64,000 bases of DNA, taken from contig CAKZVC010000057.1 in assembly GCA_937922235.1 (NCBI GenBank), forward strand, positions 1 to 64,000. Direction: 5' to 3'. Shown in pieces: positions 33,191-42,138 of the stretch. Below the pieces are notes generated by a model. It was given only the letters and a program-made list of their open reading frames with translations. It was not told the DNA's origin and ran no database searches. The position numbers and the translations under genes were made by a program. The stretch is from an uncultured Acidimicrobiales bacterium (GTDB lineage Bacteria; Actinomycetota; Acidimicrobiia; Acidimicrobiales; SHLQ01). Positions within the stretch are counted from its first letter, which is position 1. Each line of letters begins with the position of its first letter.

Positions 33191-33268
33191 AGCGAAGTCC
33201 CCGCAGTTCGTAAGATTTGTCGACCGACCGTTGGTCTAACGAATTGCGAACTGCGGGGATTCTTCGCT
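33191..33268. terminator. Long two-part inverted repeat, likely bidirectional terminator
   Basis: Arms AGCGAAG + TCCCCGCAGTTCG (33191-33210) pair with CGAACTGCGGGGA (33247-33259) and, after a TT bulge, CTTCGCT (33262-33268): 20 bp of stem. The 36-nt loop contains a small GACC/GGTC hairpin. It lies between the convergent small peptide and regulator genes. Much longer than ordinary terminators in this window, so a structured RNA or mobile-element relic is possible. Confidence 0.65.
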
Positions 33269-33332
33269 TGTTGCGACGCAGGTTGATTAGAGAGTCCATC
33301 ATCGAGAACAAGTAGTGGTCAGCCCTCGCTAC

Positions 33333-35645
33333 CTAGCTGCCCCTCCAGTCCGTAACGAATTCGATCAACTCCGGGTCGATGGTGCGCTCGGGATATTCAA
33401 CTTGTTTGAGGAGAGTCGTTGGTGTAACGAAGCCACTCTCCAGCGCCGTTTGGGTTGCTCGGATGAATCGATTTGCGACTTGAACACGAAGAGCGCTTGC
33501 CCAATCGGAGTAAAGCAATTCATCGAGCAGTGGATAGCGGTACAACTTGACTGCCTCAACAAGAGACCCGATGCGTTGTTGAGGCGAGGACTCGAACTCT
33601 CGGAGAAGTGATTCGGCGAGTTGTAGATCTACCCGAATGAAAGGCCCAAGACCAATAGCGTCGGCCGACCGCACCACTCCTTCATCCCCGACTGCAAGGC
33701 GAGCTCGCTTCACGACGTTGCGCAGACGCTTCATGCCTACATCAAGTGGCGCATCCGGCCATAAGTGATCAACCACAACCTCGTTGTGGACTGGCTTCCC
33801 ATGGACAGCGAGGAGCGACAGAAGCTCGGTCGCACGTTTGCTCGTTAGCGGTACGTTGTCTTCCTCAACTTCGATTTCGAAGGAGCCGAACAGTCGAAGA
33901 AACACTGTTGGGGAGCCCAAGTCAGAATGAGACTTCTCTAGGCTCTCGCACAACTTAAGGAGCCCATACTCCGCTGCAGTGCTTCGAATGTCCCGCAATC
34001 GTGCAGACTTTGAATTACTCCCCGCAGCGAATGCGAGTTCTAGGTCAACCGCCCATTGGCGAGCCACTGGGACTTCACACGCATCAAAAAGACTCTCTGC
34101 GAACTCCGAGCACCGCTCCGGGTACGACCGGCACATTATGACAAAATCTGCAAGTGCATACTCAAGTGGCTCATCAGCACGCCGGTCTTTCACTTCGTCA
34201 AGTAGCTGGCGTGCTCTTGCCAACTCTCCGCAGCTAGCGAGGGAACGGGCTGCGTCTGACCAGAATACGACTCCGGTTGGAAGACCCATCAGTCCCGATG
34301 TGTCGAGCAGTCCACGTGCCTTCCTAAGGTGGTGATCCACATCTGCCAAGTTCCTCGAGTGCGAGGCGGCGATCATCGATGACCACGCGAAGTACGCATC
34401 CAGCCAGTAATAGCCGAAAGCTTCGCAGAGGTCCTTGGCGGCGGCCGATGCGACTTCGTAGTCGGCAATGTCGCCTGCAAGAGCGCTCATCCGACACCTT
34501 AAGCTCAACGATCGAAGGAGCGCCTGAGGCGAAGATGGGACGAGTTCGCACGCTTCTCTCATCCGCTCAGCACCAAGAGCGTATTCGCCAAGATGGGTAA
34601 GGCTTGTCGAGGCCAACATCCGCAGAGTTGCTGCAGCCCGTGACGACTCACCAACCGTTTTCCATTGATTCGCCACTGCTTCGACTCGCGAAACAGAGCG
34701 ATAGATAGCCGTCAGGTCGTAGCTGTGAACAAGGAGAGCTTCATGAAGTTCACGGATACGAATTAGCGCATGACCGGTTGCGTGCTCTCGGGCCTCGGTC
34801 ACAATGCCGACGAGCCGCTTCCTTGCATCCTCGTGACTTATCTGGGACAGATCCACCATCAAAAGCTCTGCTTCTGCCTCAACGGCAAGATCGAGACGCA
34901 GTTGTTCACGGGCAGCTTGACTCGCAGAATCCAAGACATTTCGTTGGATATCGATGTTCCCCAGATTGTGATGGACTCGCGCAAGGAGAAGTCCAAGTGA
35001 CCCGTCGTCTTTCTCGACATCGAGGATAGTCGTCAAGATTGCTGCAAGGGACTCCTGACTGGACTCGTCTACCGCATGTGGATCCATTTTGCTCAGTACG
35101 ACGGCAGCAATATTTGTGTAGCCGCCATGCACAAGGATCTGACACGCTCGTTGGGCCCCACAACTGGCAACTAGCTGGTCACCTAGACGCTGAGCTACCC
35201 CGTCACCAAACTTCTCCGTCGGAGCAAGATACTTCTCAAATGGTGGGAGCAAGGAAACCCCAGTCTGAGACGAAACCACCGGAAGACCTGCCTGTTCCAG
35301 GCGAGCAATGACACCAACTCCTCCCAACGATTCGAGAAAGGAGACAGGCACGTGGCCAAAGGTCGCTGCAATCCGGGCGATCTCAAGGTCCGCATCCGAA
35401 CACCTATCGATCCACTCTGCCACCAGAGGCCGTAGATGTGGCCCGCTTCGAAGCTGATCTACTACTTCGGTTGGATCAACCAGTTGTCGATCACAGGCGG
35501 CTTCAAGGCAGGCAGCAAAGTAGTCCGCCCAACCGGTCGTCATGAGGTATATAGCATCCGAAACGCTTTGAACTACGCCGAGCGATGAGGCCAGCGTTCT
35601 TGCTTCTTGTCTCGTAAGCCAACCCGACCCTGGCGATGCAGTCAT
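33333..35645 (-). CDS. MalT/SARP-like regulator lacking its NTPase domain
   Basis: A 770-residue protein. The N-terminus resembles the region just after the NTPase module of STAND regulators (LTRQEARTLASSLG...MTTGWADYFAACLEAA). A long TPR-like helical region (about 120-580) follows, and then a C-terminal OmpR/SARP-type winged helix (about 588-690, FLRLFGSFEIEVEEDNVPLTSKRATELLSLLAVHG) with a short BTAD-like helical tail. No Walker A is present; an in-frame stop lies seven codons before the ATG at 35645, which has no clear Shine-Dalgarno. So the gene either is an N-terminally truncated STAND regulator or a naturally NTPase-free form. It may control the neighbouring accessory genes. Confidence 0.72.
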   Translation of the reverse strand: MTASPGSGWLTRQEARTLASSLGVVQSVSDAIYLMTTGWADYFAACLEAACDRQLVDPTEVVDQLRSGPHLRPLVAEWIDRCSDADLEIARIAATFGHVPVSFLESLGGVGVIARLEQAGLPVVSSQTGVSLLPPFEKYLAPTEKFGDGVAQRLGDQLVASCGAQRACQILVHGGYTNIAAVVLSKMDPHAVDESSQESLAAILTTILDVEKDDGSLGLLLARVHHNLGNIDIQRNVLDSASQAAREQLRLDLAVEAEAELLMVDLSQISHEDARKRLVGIVTEAREHATGHALIRIRELHEALLVHSYDLTAIYRSVSRVEAVANQWKTVGESSRAAATLRMLASTSLTHLGEYALGAERMREACELVPSSPQALLRSLSLRCRMSALAGDIADYEVASAAAKDLCEAFGYYWLDAYFAWSSMIAASHSRNLADVDHHLRKARGLLDTSGLMGLPTGVVFWSDAARSLASCGELARARQLLDEVKDRRADEPLEYALADFVIMCRSYPERCSEFAESLFDACEVPVARQWAVDLELAFAAGSNSKSARLRDIRSTAAEYGLLKLCESLEKSHSDLGSPTVFLRLFGSFEIEVEEDNVPLTSKRATELLSLLAVHGKPVHNEVVVDHLWPDAPLDVGMKRLRNVVKRARLAVGDEGVVRSADAIGLGPFIRVDLQLAESLLREFESSPQQRIGSLVEAVKLYRYPLLDELLYSDWASALRVQVANRFIRATQTALESGFVTPTTLLKQVEYPERTIDPELIEFVTDWRGS

Positions 35646-35868
35646 AGCGAGGCCTGCGCACTATGGCTAACGAATTTTGTCAACCACCGAATGGCCAAGT
35701 CTCACCAACGCATTCTCACGCACAATTTCGATCCACTGCCGCAGAGCAATTACCACCGCTTAGCAATTGTAGTGTGGTCGATCGATCAACTCAAGTGTAA
35801 CTATGTTCGTTTGGAGCTGTTTCACGGTGTGTGAAAACGTCGGTGATCACTGTTTCTACTTGTGGTGG

Positions 35869-36024
35869 TTAGGCGGGGACGTAGCGGATGGTCAGCTGAT
35901 TGAGGATGTCTTGCTAGCCTTTGATCCGTGCCCGGTCGGGTTTCCGAATAAACGGCCCCGGAGCGGACCATAGATCTGACTCCGTGCGGCCAAAATCGCG
36001 ACGGAGTCGCTGGCCGCTAAGGAA
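35869..36024 (-). pseudogene. Possible coding remnant downstream of clpP
   Basis: Read on the minus strand in phase with the clpP stop codon, this stretch gives 52 codons interrupted by one TAG, ending in QDILNQLTIRYVPA and a stop. The residue pattern looks protein-like, and could be a C-terminal remnant of an unknown (perhaps mobile-element) gene. No homology can be claimed. The rest of 35646-35868 shows no gene and is A+T-rich. Confidence 0.2.
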
Positions 36025-36624
36025 TTAGATGTCACCGCGTGACGTGATGACCTTGTCGATGATTCCGTACTCGACGGCTTCGGCAGCGGTGAACCAGCGG
36101 TCGCGGTCGGAGTCGGATTCGATGGTCTCGACGCTCTGACCGGTGTGCTCGGCAATGAGCTCCTGCATCATGCGCTTGGTCTGACCCATTTGTTCGGCCT
36201 GGATGGCAATGTCGGTGGCCTGACCACGGACGCCGCCGAGCGGCTGGTGCATCATCACGCGTGCGTGCGGCAATGCGTAGCGCTTGCCCTTGGCGCCAGC
36301 GCCGAGGAGGAACTGACCCATCGATGCGCCGAGGCCCATGCAGAGAGTGCCGACGTCGGGGCTCACGAATTGCATCGTGTCGTAGATCGCCATGCCTGCG
36401 GTGACGGAGCCACCGGGCGAGTTGATGTAGAGCCAGATGTCCTTCTCAGGATCTTGGCTTTCGAGGTGAAGCATTTGAGCGCTCAGGTAGTTCGCGATCT
36501 CATCGTTCACGTCGGTTCCAAGAAAGATGATGCGATCTTTCAGAAGCCGGTTGTAGATGTCCATGCGCGACACATCTTCGGTCAGCGAAGCCGCGTACGA
36601 AGTGCCTGGAAGTTCGATGCCCAT
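36025..36624 (-). CDS. clpP: ATP-dependent Clp protease proteolytic subunit
   Basis: Serine protease of the ClpXP/ClpCP complex, a 14-mer in the cytosol. Catalytic triad residues are visible: Ser in [11 protein letters not shown], His in [11 protein letters not shown] and Asp in [12 protein letters not shown]. The core motif [21 protein letters not shown] is intact. ATG 36624 is chosen over one 13 codons upstream because AGGAG lies five bases before it. 199 residues, normal size. Stands alone here, without clpX adjoining. Confidence 0.95.
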   Translation of the reverse strand: MGIELPGTSYAASLTEDVSRMDIYNRLLKDRIIFLGTDVNDEIANYLSAQMLHLESQDPEKDIWLYINSPGGSVTAGMAIYDTMQFVSPDVGTLCMGLGASMGQFLLGAGAKGKRYALPHARVMMHQPLGGVRGQATDIAIQAEQMGQTKRMMQELIAEHTGQSVETIESDSDRDRWFTAAEAVEYGIIDKVITSRGDI

Positions 36625-36816
36625 TGTTCTCCTGAGTTTGGGGTGGCCGTGTTGCCCAACCAACGCTGTGAGAGTGCAGATATTTCCTCCGAATCGAAAA
36701 GGTTCGAGTGAGCTATCTGCGCAGCGAATCGAGGTTACCTCCCTGTATCGGCAGCGAGGTGCTTCTGTGTGAATGTTCGCTACTGCGCGAAGTCCGATGT
36801 AGTCTCTCGACCATCC

Positions 36817-36900
36817 GCGGACGTGGCGGAACTGGCAGACGCGCCAGGTTTAGGTCCTGGTGCCCGAAAGGGCTTGGGGGTTCGATTCCCCCCGTCCGCA
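36817..36900 (+). tRNA. tRNA-Leu (anticodon TAG)
   Basis: 84 nt. Acceptor GCGGACG pairs with CGTCCGC. Anticodon arm CCAGG-TTTAGGT-CCTGG gives anticodon TAG. A long variable arm (TGCCCGAAAGGGCTT) marks a class II tRNA, and the T arm is GGGGG-TTCGATT-CCCCC. Discriminator A; CCA is not encoded. Confidence 0.95.
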
Positions 36901-36912
36901 CGCACTCCCACT

Positions 36913-39699
36913 ATGACTACGCCGAACCCCAACACTCAACAGTCCGATCCGGTCGCTTCGCTCCTGTCGACGGTCCCGTTCGGGCTTGTCGTTATCAATG
37001 AGGACCACCGAATTCAGGCGGCGAATGCTCAAGGCCTTGCGGTGCTCGGGTTGACCGGAACCGCTGCCGCGGACCAAGCCGTGGTCGACCTCCTTGCTGA
37101 CCCTGGAGAGACGCTTCTCCTGGACGACATGTTCCGGTCTGCCCGAGGGGGACAGCAGGTTCGCCGGGCATTCCAGATTCGTTCCAACGGCACACTCCGG
37201 GGCGTCGATTTCCAATGCTGGCCGCAGGAGACGTCGAACGGTGACGTCGTGCTGGCCATGGTCGAACCATCAGCGGCCGGCGAGCAGGACCGCCAAATTC
37301 GCGAACTGATCTCTCGTAGCCCCCAGGGCATGGCCCGCCTGGTCAACAACACGTCGATGTCCGAGCTCAATGCCCGCTGGACCGAAATCACTGGCCAGAG
37401 CCTTACCGATGCTGCTGGCGAAGGCTGGATTTCGCGCATCGACGAAGACGGACGAACCGAGTTCCTCGATGCGCTCGTCACCGCAGCGCAAAGCGGCGAG
37501 GGCATCCGGGGCCGGCTGCGTGTTGTCACCACCGGCGGCGAGTATCGGTGGCTCGATGTCTCGACCACTCCCCTAGCTCAGCCGGGCGAGTCGCTGCTGA
37601 CGTTCGACGACACTACAGCCGACATCGACGCGGCTCGCCGAGCCGAAGAGCTGTCCCGAGTACTTGAAGCCACGAAGGATCTGGTGTGCATCCTCAGCCC
37701 TGACGGCCAGTCGGTTGTCTGGCTGAACGACACCATGTCCGAGCTTCTCGGCACAACAACGACGCCATTGCGCATCCAGCAGCTTGTTGATGGCGCGTCG
37801 ATTCCCGAGTTCGGGACCACGGCCATGAATGCCGTTCGGATCTCAGGCAGCTGGCGTGGCGAGACCACGCTCGTCGCTGCTGACGGTCGCCCGATTCCAG
37901 TATCGGCCATGCTGGTTGCGCATCAGAACGACTCGGGTGCGAACGAAGCCATCTCGTTGGTGGCCCGCGACCTCAGCGAGCTCCGTGCAGCCCAAGCCCA
38001 GATCGCGGAGTCCGAGAATCGGATGCATGCGCTGGTTGAGAACGCCGCCGACCTTCTGGTCGTCATCCGCATCGACGGCACCGTGCTGTACGCCTCGCCT
38101 GCGGTTGAGCGTGTGCTCGCCCACCCGCCGGGCAGCCTCGACGGCGTCGACATCATCGAGCTCGTCCACCCCGACGACCTTGACACGGCCTACGAGATGG
38201 CGGCCACTGTTGTTGGCACTGCCGTCACTCCGGAACCTCGGCCGTTCACTGCCGATCTGCGAATTGCCCACGGCGACGGGTCGTATCGCAACCTCGAGGT
38301 GATGGCGAACAACATGCTCGACAACCCAGCGGTTGGCGGCATCGTGCTCAACGCGAAGGATGTGACCGACCGGGTTGCGGCCACTGAGCAGCTTGAAGCC
38401 CAAGCATTCCATGACGACCTCACCGGCCTTCCAAACCGGGCGCTTCTCGTGCAGCGCATGGGCGACTCGCTTCGCCGTGCCCGCGACCGCCGCCTGCTCG
38501 TGGGCTTGCTGTTCCTCGATCTTGACCGCTTCAACGTCGTCAACGAGTCACTCGGCCATCAGGCTGGCGACGACTTGCTCACCGAGGTCGCGGCCCGCAT
38601 CGAAGGGGTCATTCGTCCCGGTGATGTTGTTGCCCGACTCGGCGGCGACGAATTCGCTGTGGTCATTAGCGACATGCTCCGCCGCGGCGACGCGGTGGTT
38701 GCCGCCCGCCGCTTGCGCAAGGCGCTGACCCAACCAATTCGTATCGGCGACCAGACCGCTGTCATCACCACATCGATCGGCATTGCGATCGCTGAGGGCC
38801 AGGAACACCCCGACGACTTGCTTCGCGACGCCGACACTGCGCTTCGCCGGGCCAAGGAGAAGGGACGCGACCTCGCCGTAGTGTTCGACGATCATCTTCG
38901 CGAGAAGGCCGTTCGTCGCCTCGAAGTTGAGAACAAGCTCCGCAGCGCAATCGAACGTGATGCTCTTGTCGTTCACTACCAGCCAGTGCTCAACGCTGGC
39001 GACGGGCGCCTTGCCGGTTCCGAGGCCCTCGTGCGTATTCGCAACGAGGACGGCTCGTTGGTTATGCCGGGCGAGTTCATCGATGTCGCCGAAGACTCGG
39101 GCCTTATCTCCACCCTCGGGCACCAGGTGCTCATCAAGGCCGTTCGCCAAACCGCCGAGTGGACCCGCATGGCTGTGCCAGGCCAGCAGCCGTTGTCGAT
39201 TGCGGTCAACGTGTCGGCCCGCCAGCTGACCGACCCGAACTACGTCGAGAACCTCCGCCTCGAGCTCGAAACCGCGGGACTCGCTCCCGAGCAGCTCGCC
39301 ATCGAGCTCACCGAGAGCGCCCTCATCGACGGCAACCCAACCACCGAAGCCTCACTACAACGTCTGCGAGATCTCGGCATTCGCATCGGCCTCGACGACT
39401 TCGGCACGGGCTTCTCTTCGCTTGCGTACCTCAAGCGTTTCCCTATCAGCTTCTTGAAGGTCGACCGCAGCTTCGTTAACGGTCTTGGAACTGACGAGAA
39501 CGATTCGGCCATCACCCGAGCAACCATTGCGCTTGCCCACGGGCTCAACCTCACCGTTGTTGCCGAGGGTGTCGAAACCGAAGACCAGCTCGAGCAGCTC
39601 GCAGCGCTGAAGTGCGACCACGTGCAGGGCTACCTGTTCTCCAAGCCGATCGATCCGGCCGAGTTCGAGGCGTTCCTCGGTAAACGCTGGAGCTCGTAG
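36913..39699 (+). CDS. PAS-GGDEF-EAL cyclic-di-GMP signalling protein
   Basis: A 928-residue protein with no transmembrane segment. Three to four PAS-like domains in the N-terminal half (for example SLLSTVPFGLVVINEDHRI, then ISRSPQGMARLVNN, VLEATKDLVCILS and LVENAADLLVVIRID). A GGDEF diguanylate cyclase domain with intact GGDEF (residues 577-581) and an EAL phosphodiesterase domain (EAL 704-706, GLDDFGTGFSSL, VQGYLFSKP) follow. Both active sites look complete, so the net activity cannot be told. The ATG at 36913 just after the tRNA is used; the open frame upstream runs through the tRNA and is an artefact. Confidence 0.92.
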   Translation: MTTPNPNTQQSDPVASLLSTVPFGLVVINEDHRIQAANAQGLAVLGLTGTAAADQAVVDLLADPGETLLLDDMFRSARGGQQVRRAFQIRSNGTLRGVDFQCWPQETSNGDVVLAMVEPSAAGEQDRQIRELISRSPQGMARLVNNTSMSELNARWTEITGQSLTDAAGEGWISRIDEDGRTEFLDALVTAAQSGEGIRGRLRVVTTGGEYRWLDVSTTPLAQPGESLLTFDDTTADIDAARRAEELSRVLEATKDLVCILSPDGQSVVWLNDTMSELLGTTTTPLRIQQLVDGASIPEFGTTAMNAVRISGSWRGETTLVAADGRPIPVSAMLVAHQNDSGANEAISLVARDLSELRAAQAQIAESENRMHALVENAADLLVVIRIDGTVLYASPAVERVLAHPPGSLDGVDIIELVHPDDLDTAYEMAATVVGTAVTPEPRPFTADLRIAHGDGSYRNLEVMANNMLDNPAVGGIVLNAKDVTDRVAATEQLEAQAFHDDLTGLPNRALLVQRMGDSLRRARDRRLLVGLLFLDLDRFNVVNESLGHQAGDDLLTEVAARIEGVIRPGDVVARLGGDEFAVVISDMLRRGDAVVAARRLRKALTQPIRIGDQTAVITTSIGIAIAEGQEHPDDLLRDADTALRRAKEKGRDLAVVFDDHLREKAVRRLEVENKLRSAIERDALVVHYQPVLNAGDGRLAGSEALVRIRNEDGSLVMPGEFIDVAEDSGLISTLGHQVLIKAVRQTAEWTRMAVPGQQPLSIAVNVSARQLTDPNYVENLRLELETAGLAPEQLAIELTESALIDGNPTTEASLQRLRDLGIRIGLDDFGTGFSSLAYLKRFPISFLKVDRSFVNGLGTDENDSAITRATIALAHGLNLTVVAEGVETEDQLEQLAALKCDHVQGYLFSKPIDPAEFEAFLGKRWSS

Positions 39700-39781
39700 C
39701 TTTTCACAAAAGCTGGGCCGTCGGCGCGATCGGTTGACGGCATGCACAGAGTTGGCAGACCCTCTGTCCTACTATTCGCCT

Positions 39782-41854
39782 ATGCGGGCAACCCAGACCA
39801 TTAGCCGACTCACGATCGTTGCGCTGCTGAGCTTCGGCTTAGCGTCTGCGCTGTCGACTCCAGCCGGAGCCCAACAAGGGTGCAGCGCCCCGGCTGGCTA
39901 CAACCTGATCGAGTCGAACGATCGGGTCATCCGAGGCACCGAAGGGCCCGACTTTATTTGCGGTGGCGCCGGACCGAACACCATCTTTGGACTTGGCGGG
40001 GACGACATCATCCTCGGCGGTGCCGGAGCTGACACTCTCTGGGGCGGGAACGGAATCGACGAGCTTCGAGGCGGCCCCGGGCCCGACATCGTTCGCGGCG
40101 GTTTCGCCGGCGATCTGCTCTACGGAGATACCGGGAACGACAGACTTTTCGGCGGCCCCGGACCCGACTTCCTCGACGGCGGGGCGCACCAAGACGTGCT
40201 GACCGGCGGCCGAGGCGACGATCTCGTGGTGGGCGGAACCGGCTTCGACCGGCTGCTTGGCGGCGATGGCTCCGACCGACTTCGCGGCGAAGAGGGTGCT
40301 GACTATCTCGCAGGCGGCAAGGGCAAGGACGTCCTTAGCGGAGGTCCGGGTAACGATGTCATGTTTGGCGGTACAAGCCACGATGAGCTGACGGGTGGAG
40401 ATGGCGATGATCAGCTGACCGGTGGCGACGGTTTCGATGAACTGAGCGGCGACGACGGCGACGACCGCCTGCGCGGCGGAAACGGCGACGACAAGCTTCG
40501 GGGCGGCGACGGAAACGACGCGCTCAACGGCGGATTGCACGTCGATCGAGCGGTAGGCGGCACGGGAATCGACACGTGCGTGAACGCCGAGATGGTCCGT
40601 GATTGCGCAAACGTCGCCGACAACATCCGTACTGCTGAAACCGACTTCGGAGTGACCGAGGAAACGATTCGGCTCGGCCTGACCGTCGACCTTTCCGGGC
40701 CGTTTTCCGGCCTATCGAGCGTGATAGTCGAAGCGCAGCAAGCCTACTTCGAGCGGGTAAACGAGACCGGTGGTATCGACGGCCGCGAGGTCGAGCTCAT
40801 CATCCTCGACAGCGCCTACGACGTCCCAACCCAGCTCGACAATTACGCCGAGCTGTCCGAGCAAAGTGCCGACGGCGTCGTGATGATCAGCCATTCCACG
40901 GGGTCGCCTCACACCGCAGCTATCGCCGGCGACTTGCAGGACGACAACCTGGTTGCTGTGCCGCTGTCGTGGTACTCGGGTTGGTCGACCGATTTTGGAT
41001 CGAACGTGTTCGAGCTTCACTCCAACTACTGCTTTGAAGCCATGAATGGGGTCGAAGCGCTCGTCGAGCTAAGCGGCCTCAACAAGCCAAAGTTGGCGAT
41101 CGTGTCTCGTCCTGGCGAGTACGGCCAAGACGGGGCGGCAGGTGCGCGCATCGCTGCCGAGACCTTGGGCCTGGAGGTCCTCGACCTCGAGGCGTCGATT
41201 GCGGGCGATGACTTCACCCCGATCGTGTCGACTCTCGTAGCCGAACAACCAGACATCGTGTGGATCACGTCCTCTCCTGGAGAGCTAGCGCAGATCTTCG
41301 GCGGGTCCGCCGCAGGAGGGCTCACGGCACTCTGGTCCGGCAATTCGCCGTCGTACAACGTGGTACTTCTCGACACTCCCGTCGGCCCCGCACTCGACGC
41401 GTTCTACTTCCACAGCACGTACAACGCGTTGTGGGGCGCAAACCGGTCGAGAGGTATGCGAGATATGCAGCGCGAGATTCTGACTCGGGTACCGTTCGCA
41501 AACTATGCCCAAGCCGACTCGTTCGTCATTGGCTGGACCGAGGCGATGTTCGCCGAAGCGGTGCTCGAACGTGCAGCCGACAACGGCGACCTAACCCGTG
41601 CTGGCGTTCTTGCGGCAGCGAACGGTGTGACGGTCGATTTCGAGGGGCTGGCCCCGAACCAGACCTGGAACGGAACGCCCAACGACACTGTTGTGCGGGC
41701 GACCTACCTTTACGACGTCGTTCTCGCTGATGCAACGCTCACGACGAATATCACCACACCAGGCTCGACCGGCCTCGAGATCGTCAAGGAGAACTTCGTC
41801 GGATCGGTTGCGCGTGGCCATGACTTCACCGAGCCCTGCTTTATCTCCGAATAG
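39782..41854 (+). CDS. Secreted fusion of RTX calcium-binding repeats with a LivK-type receptor
   Basis: About 690 residues. Signal peptide to about residue 31 (TPAGA). Tandem RTX/hemolysin-type nonapeptides of the GGxGxDxLxG type occupy about 55-265 and should form a Ca-binding beta-roll. The rest (about 280-690) is a complete LivK-like periplasmic-binding domain (LGLTVDLSGPFSG ... SRPGEYGQDGAAGAR), clearly a close paralogue of the lipoprotein at 2-1456 but with RTX repeats in place of the acidic AMEE linker and lipobox. ATG 39782 is chosen at the signal peptide. No transporter genes adjoin, so it may be a free or wall-attached binding protein. Confidence 0.88.
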   Translation: MRATQTISRLTIVALLSFGLASALSTPAGAQQGCSAPAGYNLIESNDRVIRGTEGPDFICGGAGPNTIFGLGGDDIILGGAGADTLWGGNGIDELRGGPGPDIVRGGFAGDLLYGDTGNDRLFGGPGPDFLDGGAHQDVLTGGRGDDLVVGGTGFDRLLGGDGSDRLRGEEGADYLAGGKGKDVLSGGPGNDVMFGGTSHDELTGGDGDDQLTGGDGFDELSGDDGDDRLRGGNGDDKLRGGDGNDALNGGLHVDRAVGGTGIDTCVNAEMVRDCANVADNIRTAETDFGVTEETIRLGLTVDLSGPFSGLSSVIVEAQQAYFERVNETGGIDGREVELIILDSAYDVPTQLDNYAELSEQSADGVVMISHSTGSPHTAAIAGDLQDDNLVAVPLSWYSGWSTDFGSNVFELHSNYCFEAMNGVEALVELSGLNKPKLAIVSRPGEYGQDGAAGARIAAETLGLEVLDLEASIAGDDFTPIVSTLVAEQPDIVWITSSPGELAQIFGGSAAGGLTALWSGNSPSYNVVLLDTPVGPALDAFYFHSTYNALWGANRSRGMRDMQREILTRVPFANYAQADSFVIGWTEAMFAEAVLERAADNGDLTRAGVLAAANGVTVDFEGLAPNQTWNGTPNDTVVRATYLYDVVLADATLTTNITTPGSTGLEIVKENFVGSVARGHDFTEPCFISE

Positions 41855-41914
41855 TCGACTGTTGATGCGTGATGGTTGGCTGCCAACTGTTGCTCATGAC
41901 CGATCGGAAAAGCA

Positions 41915-41944
41915 GAAATCGGTCGCCCGGAGGCGACCGATTTC
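41915..41944. terminator. Strong intrinsic terminator hairpin
   Basis: GAAATCGGTCGCC, loop CGGA, GGCGACCGATTTC: 13-bp perfect stem with tetraloop. It serves the RTX-receptor gene (plus) and probably the tRNA-like gene (minus). Confidence 0.85.
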
Positions 41945-41959
41945 TTGGTTGTCGTGTTG

Positions 41960-42033
41960 CGCGCCCACAGGGAGTCGAACCCCAAACCTTCCCAGAAAGC
42001 ACCGGGTGCTCTATCCAATTGAGCTATGAGCGC
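41960..42033 (-). tRNA. tRNA-like gene with unusual anticodon arm (possible pseudo-tRNA)
   Basis: Minus strand. Acceptor GCGCTCA pairs with TGGGCGC, the D arm GCTC-GAGC is intact, and the T arm GGGG-TTCGACT-CCCT is good. The anticodon arm is not canonical: the best 5-bp stem CCCGG/CTGGG leaves only a 6-nt loop (TGCTTT). Forcing a 7-nt loop gives CTT at 34-36 but G at position 33 and a broken stem. The D and T arms resemble tRNA-Arg/Lys. It is either a degenerate tRNA gene or a tRNA with a deletion in the loop. Identity left open. Confidence 0.6.
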
Positions 42034-42138
42034 ATGTTGTGTCTTCCGGGTTCCCCCGGCGGACATTCATAGCTACGGCGGGTGTGGCCTAAACCTTGAA
42101 CAGAAACTGGAGATTTCGCAGTTTTTGGGTCGACCGAC

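Noticed and set aside
36769-36912. N-terminal extension of the GGDEF-EAL protein
   Set aside because: This part of the open frame runs through the tRNA-Leu gene and has no coding character.
39839-40540. Long minus-strand ORF opposite the RTX repeats
   Set aside because: Antisense shadow of the Gly/Asp repeats; no ribosome binding site or recognisable domain.
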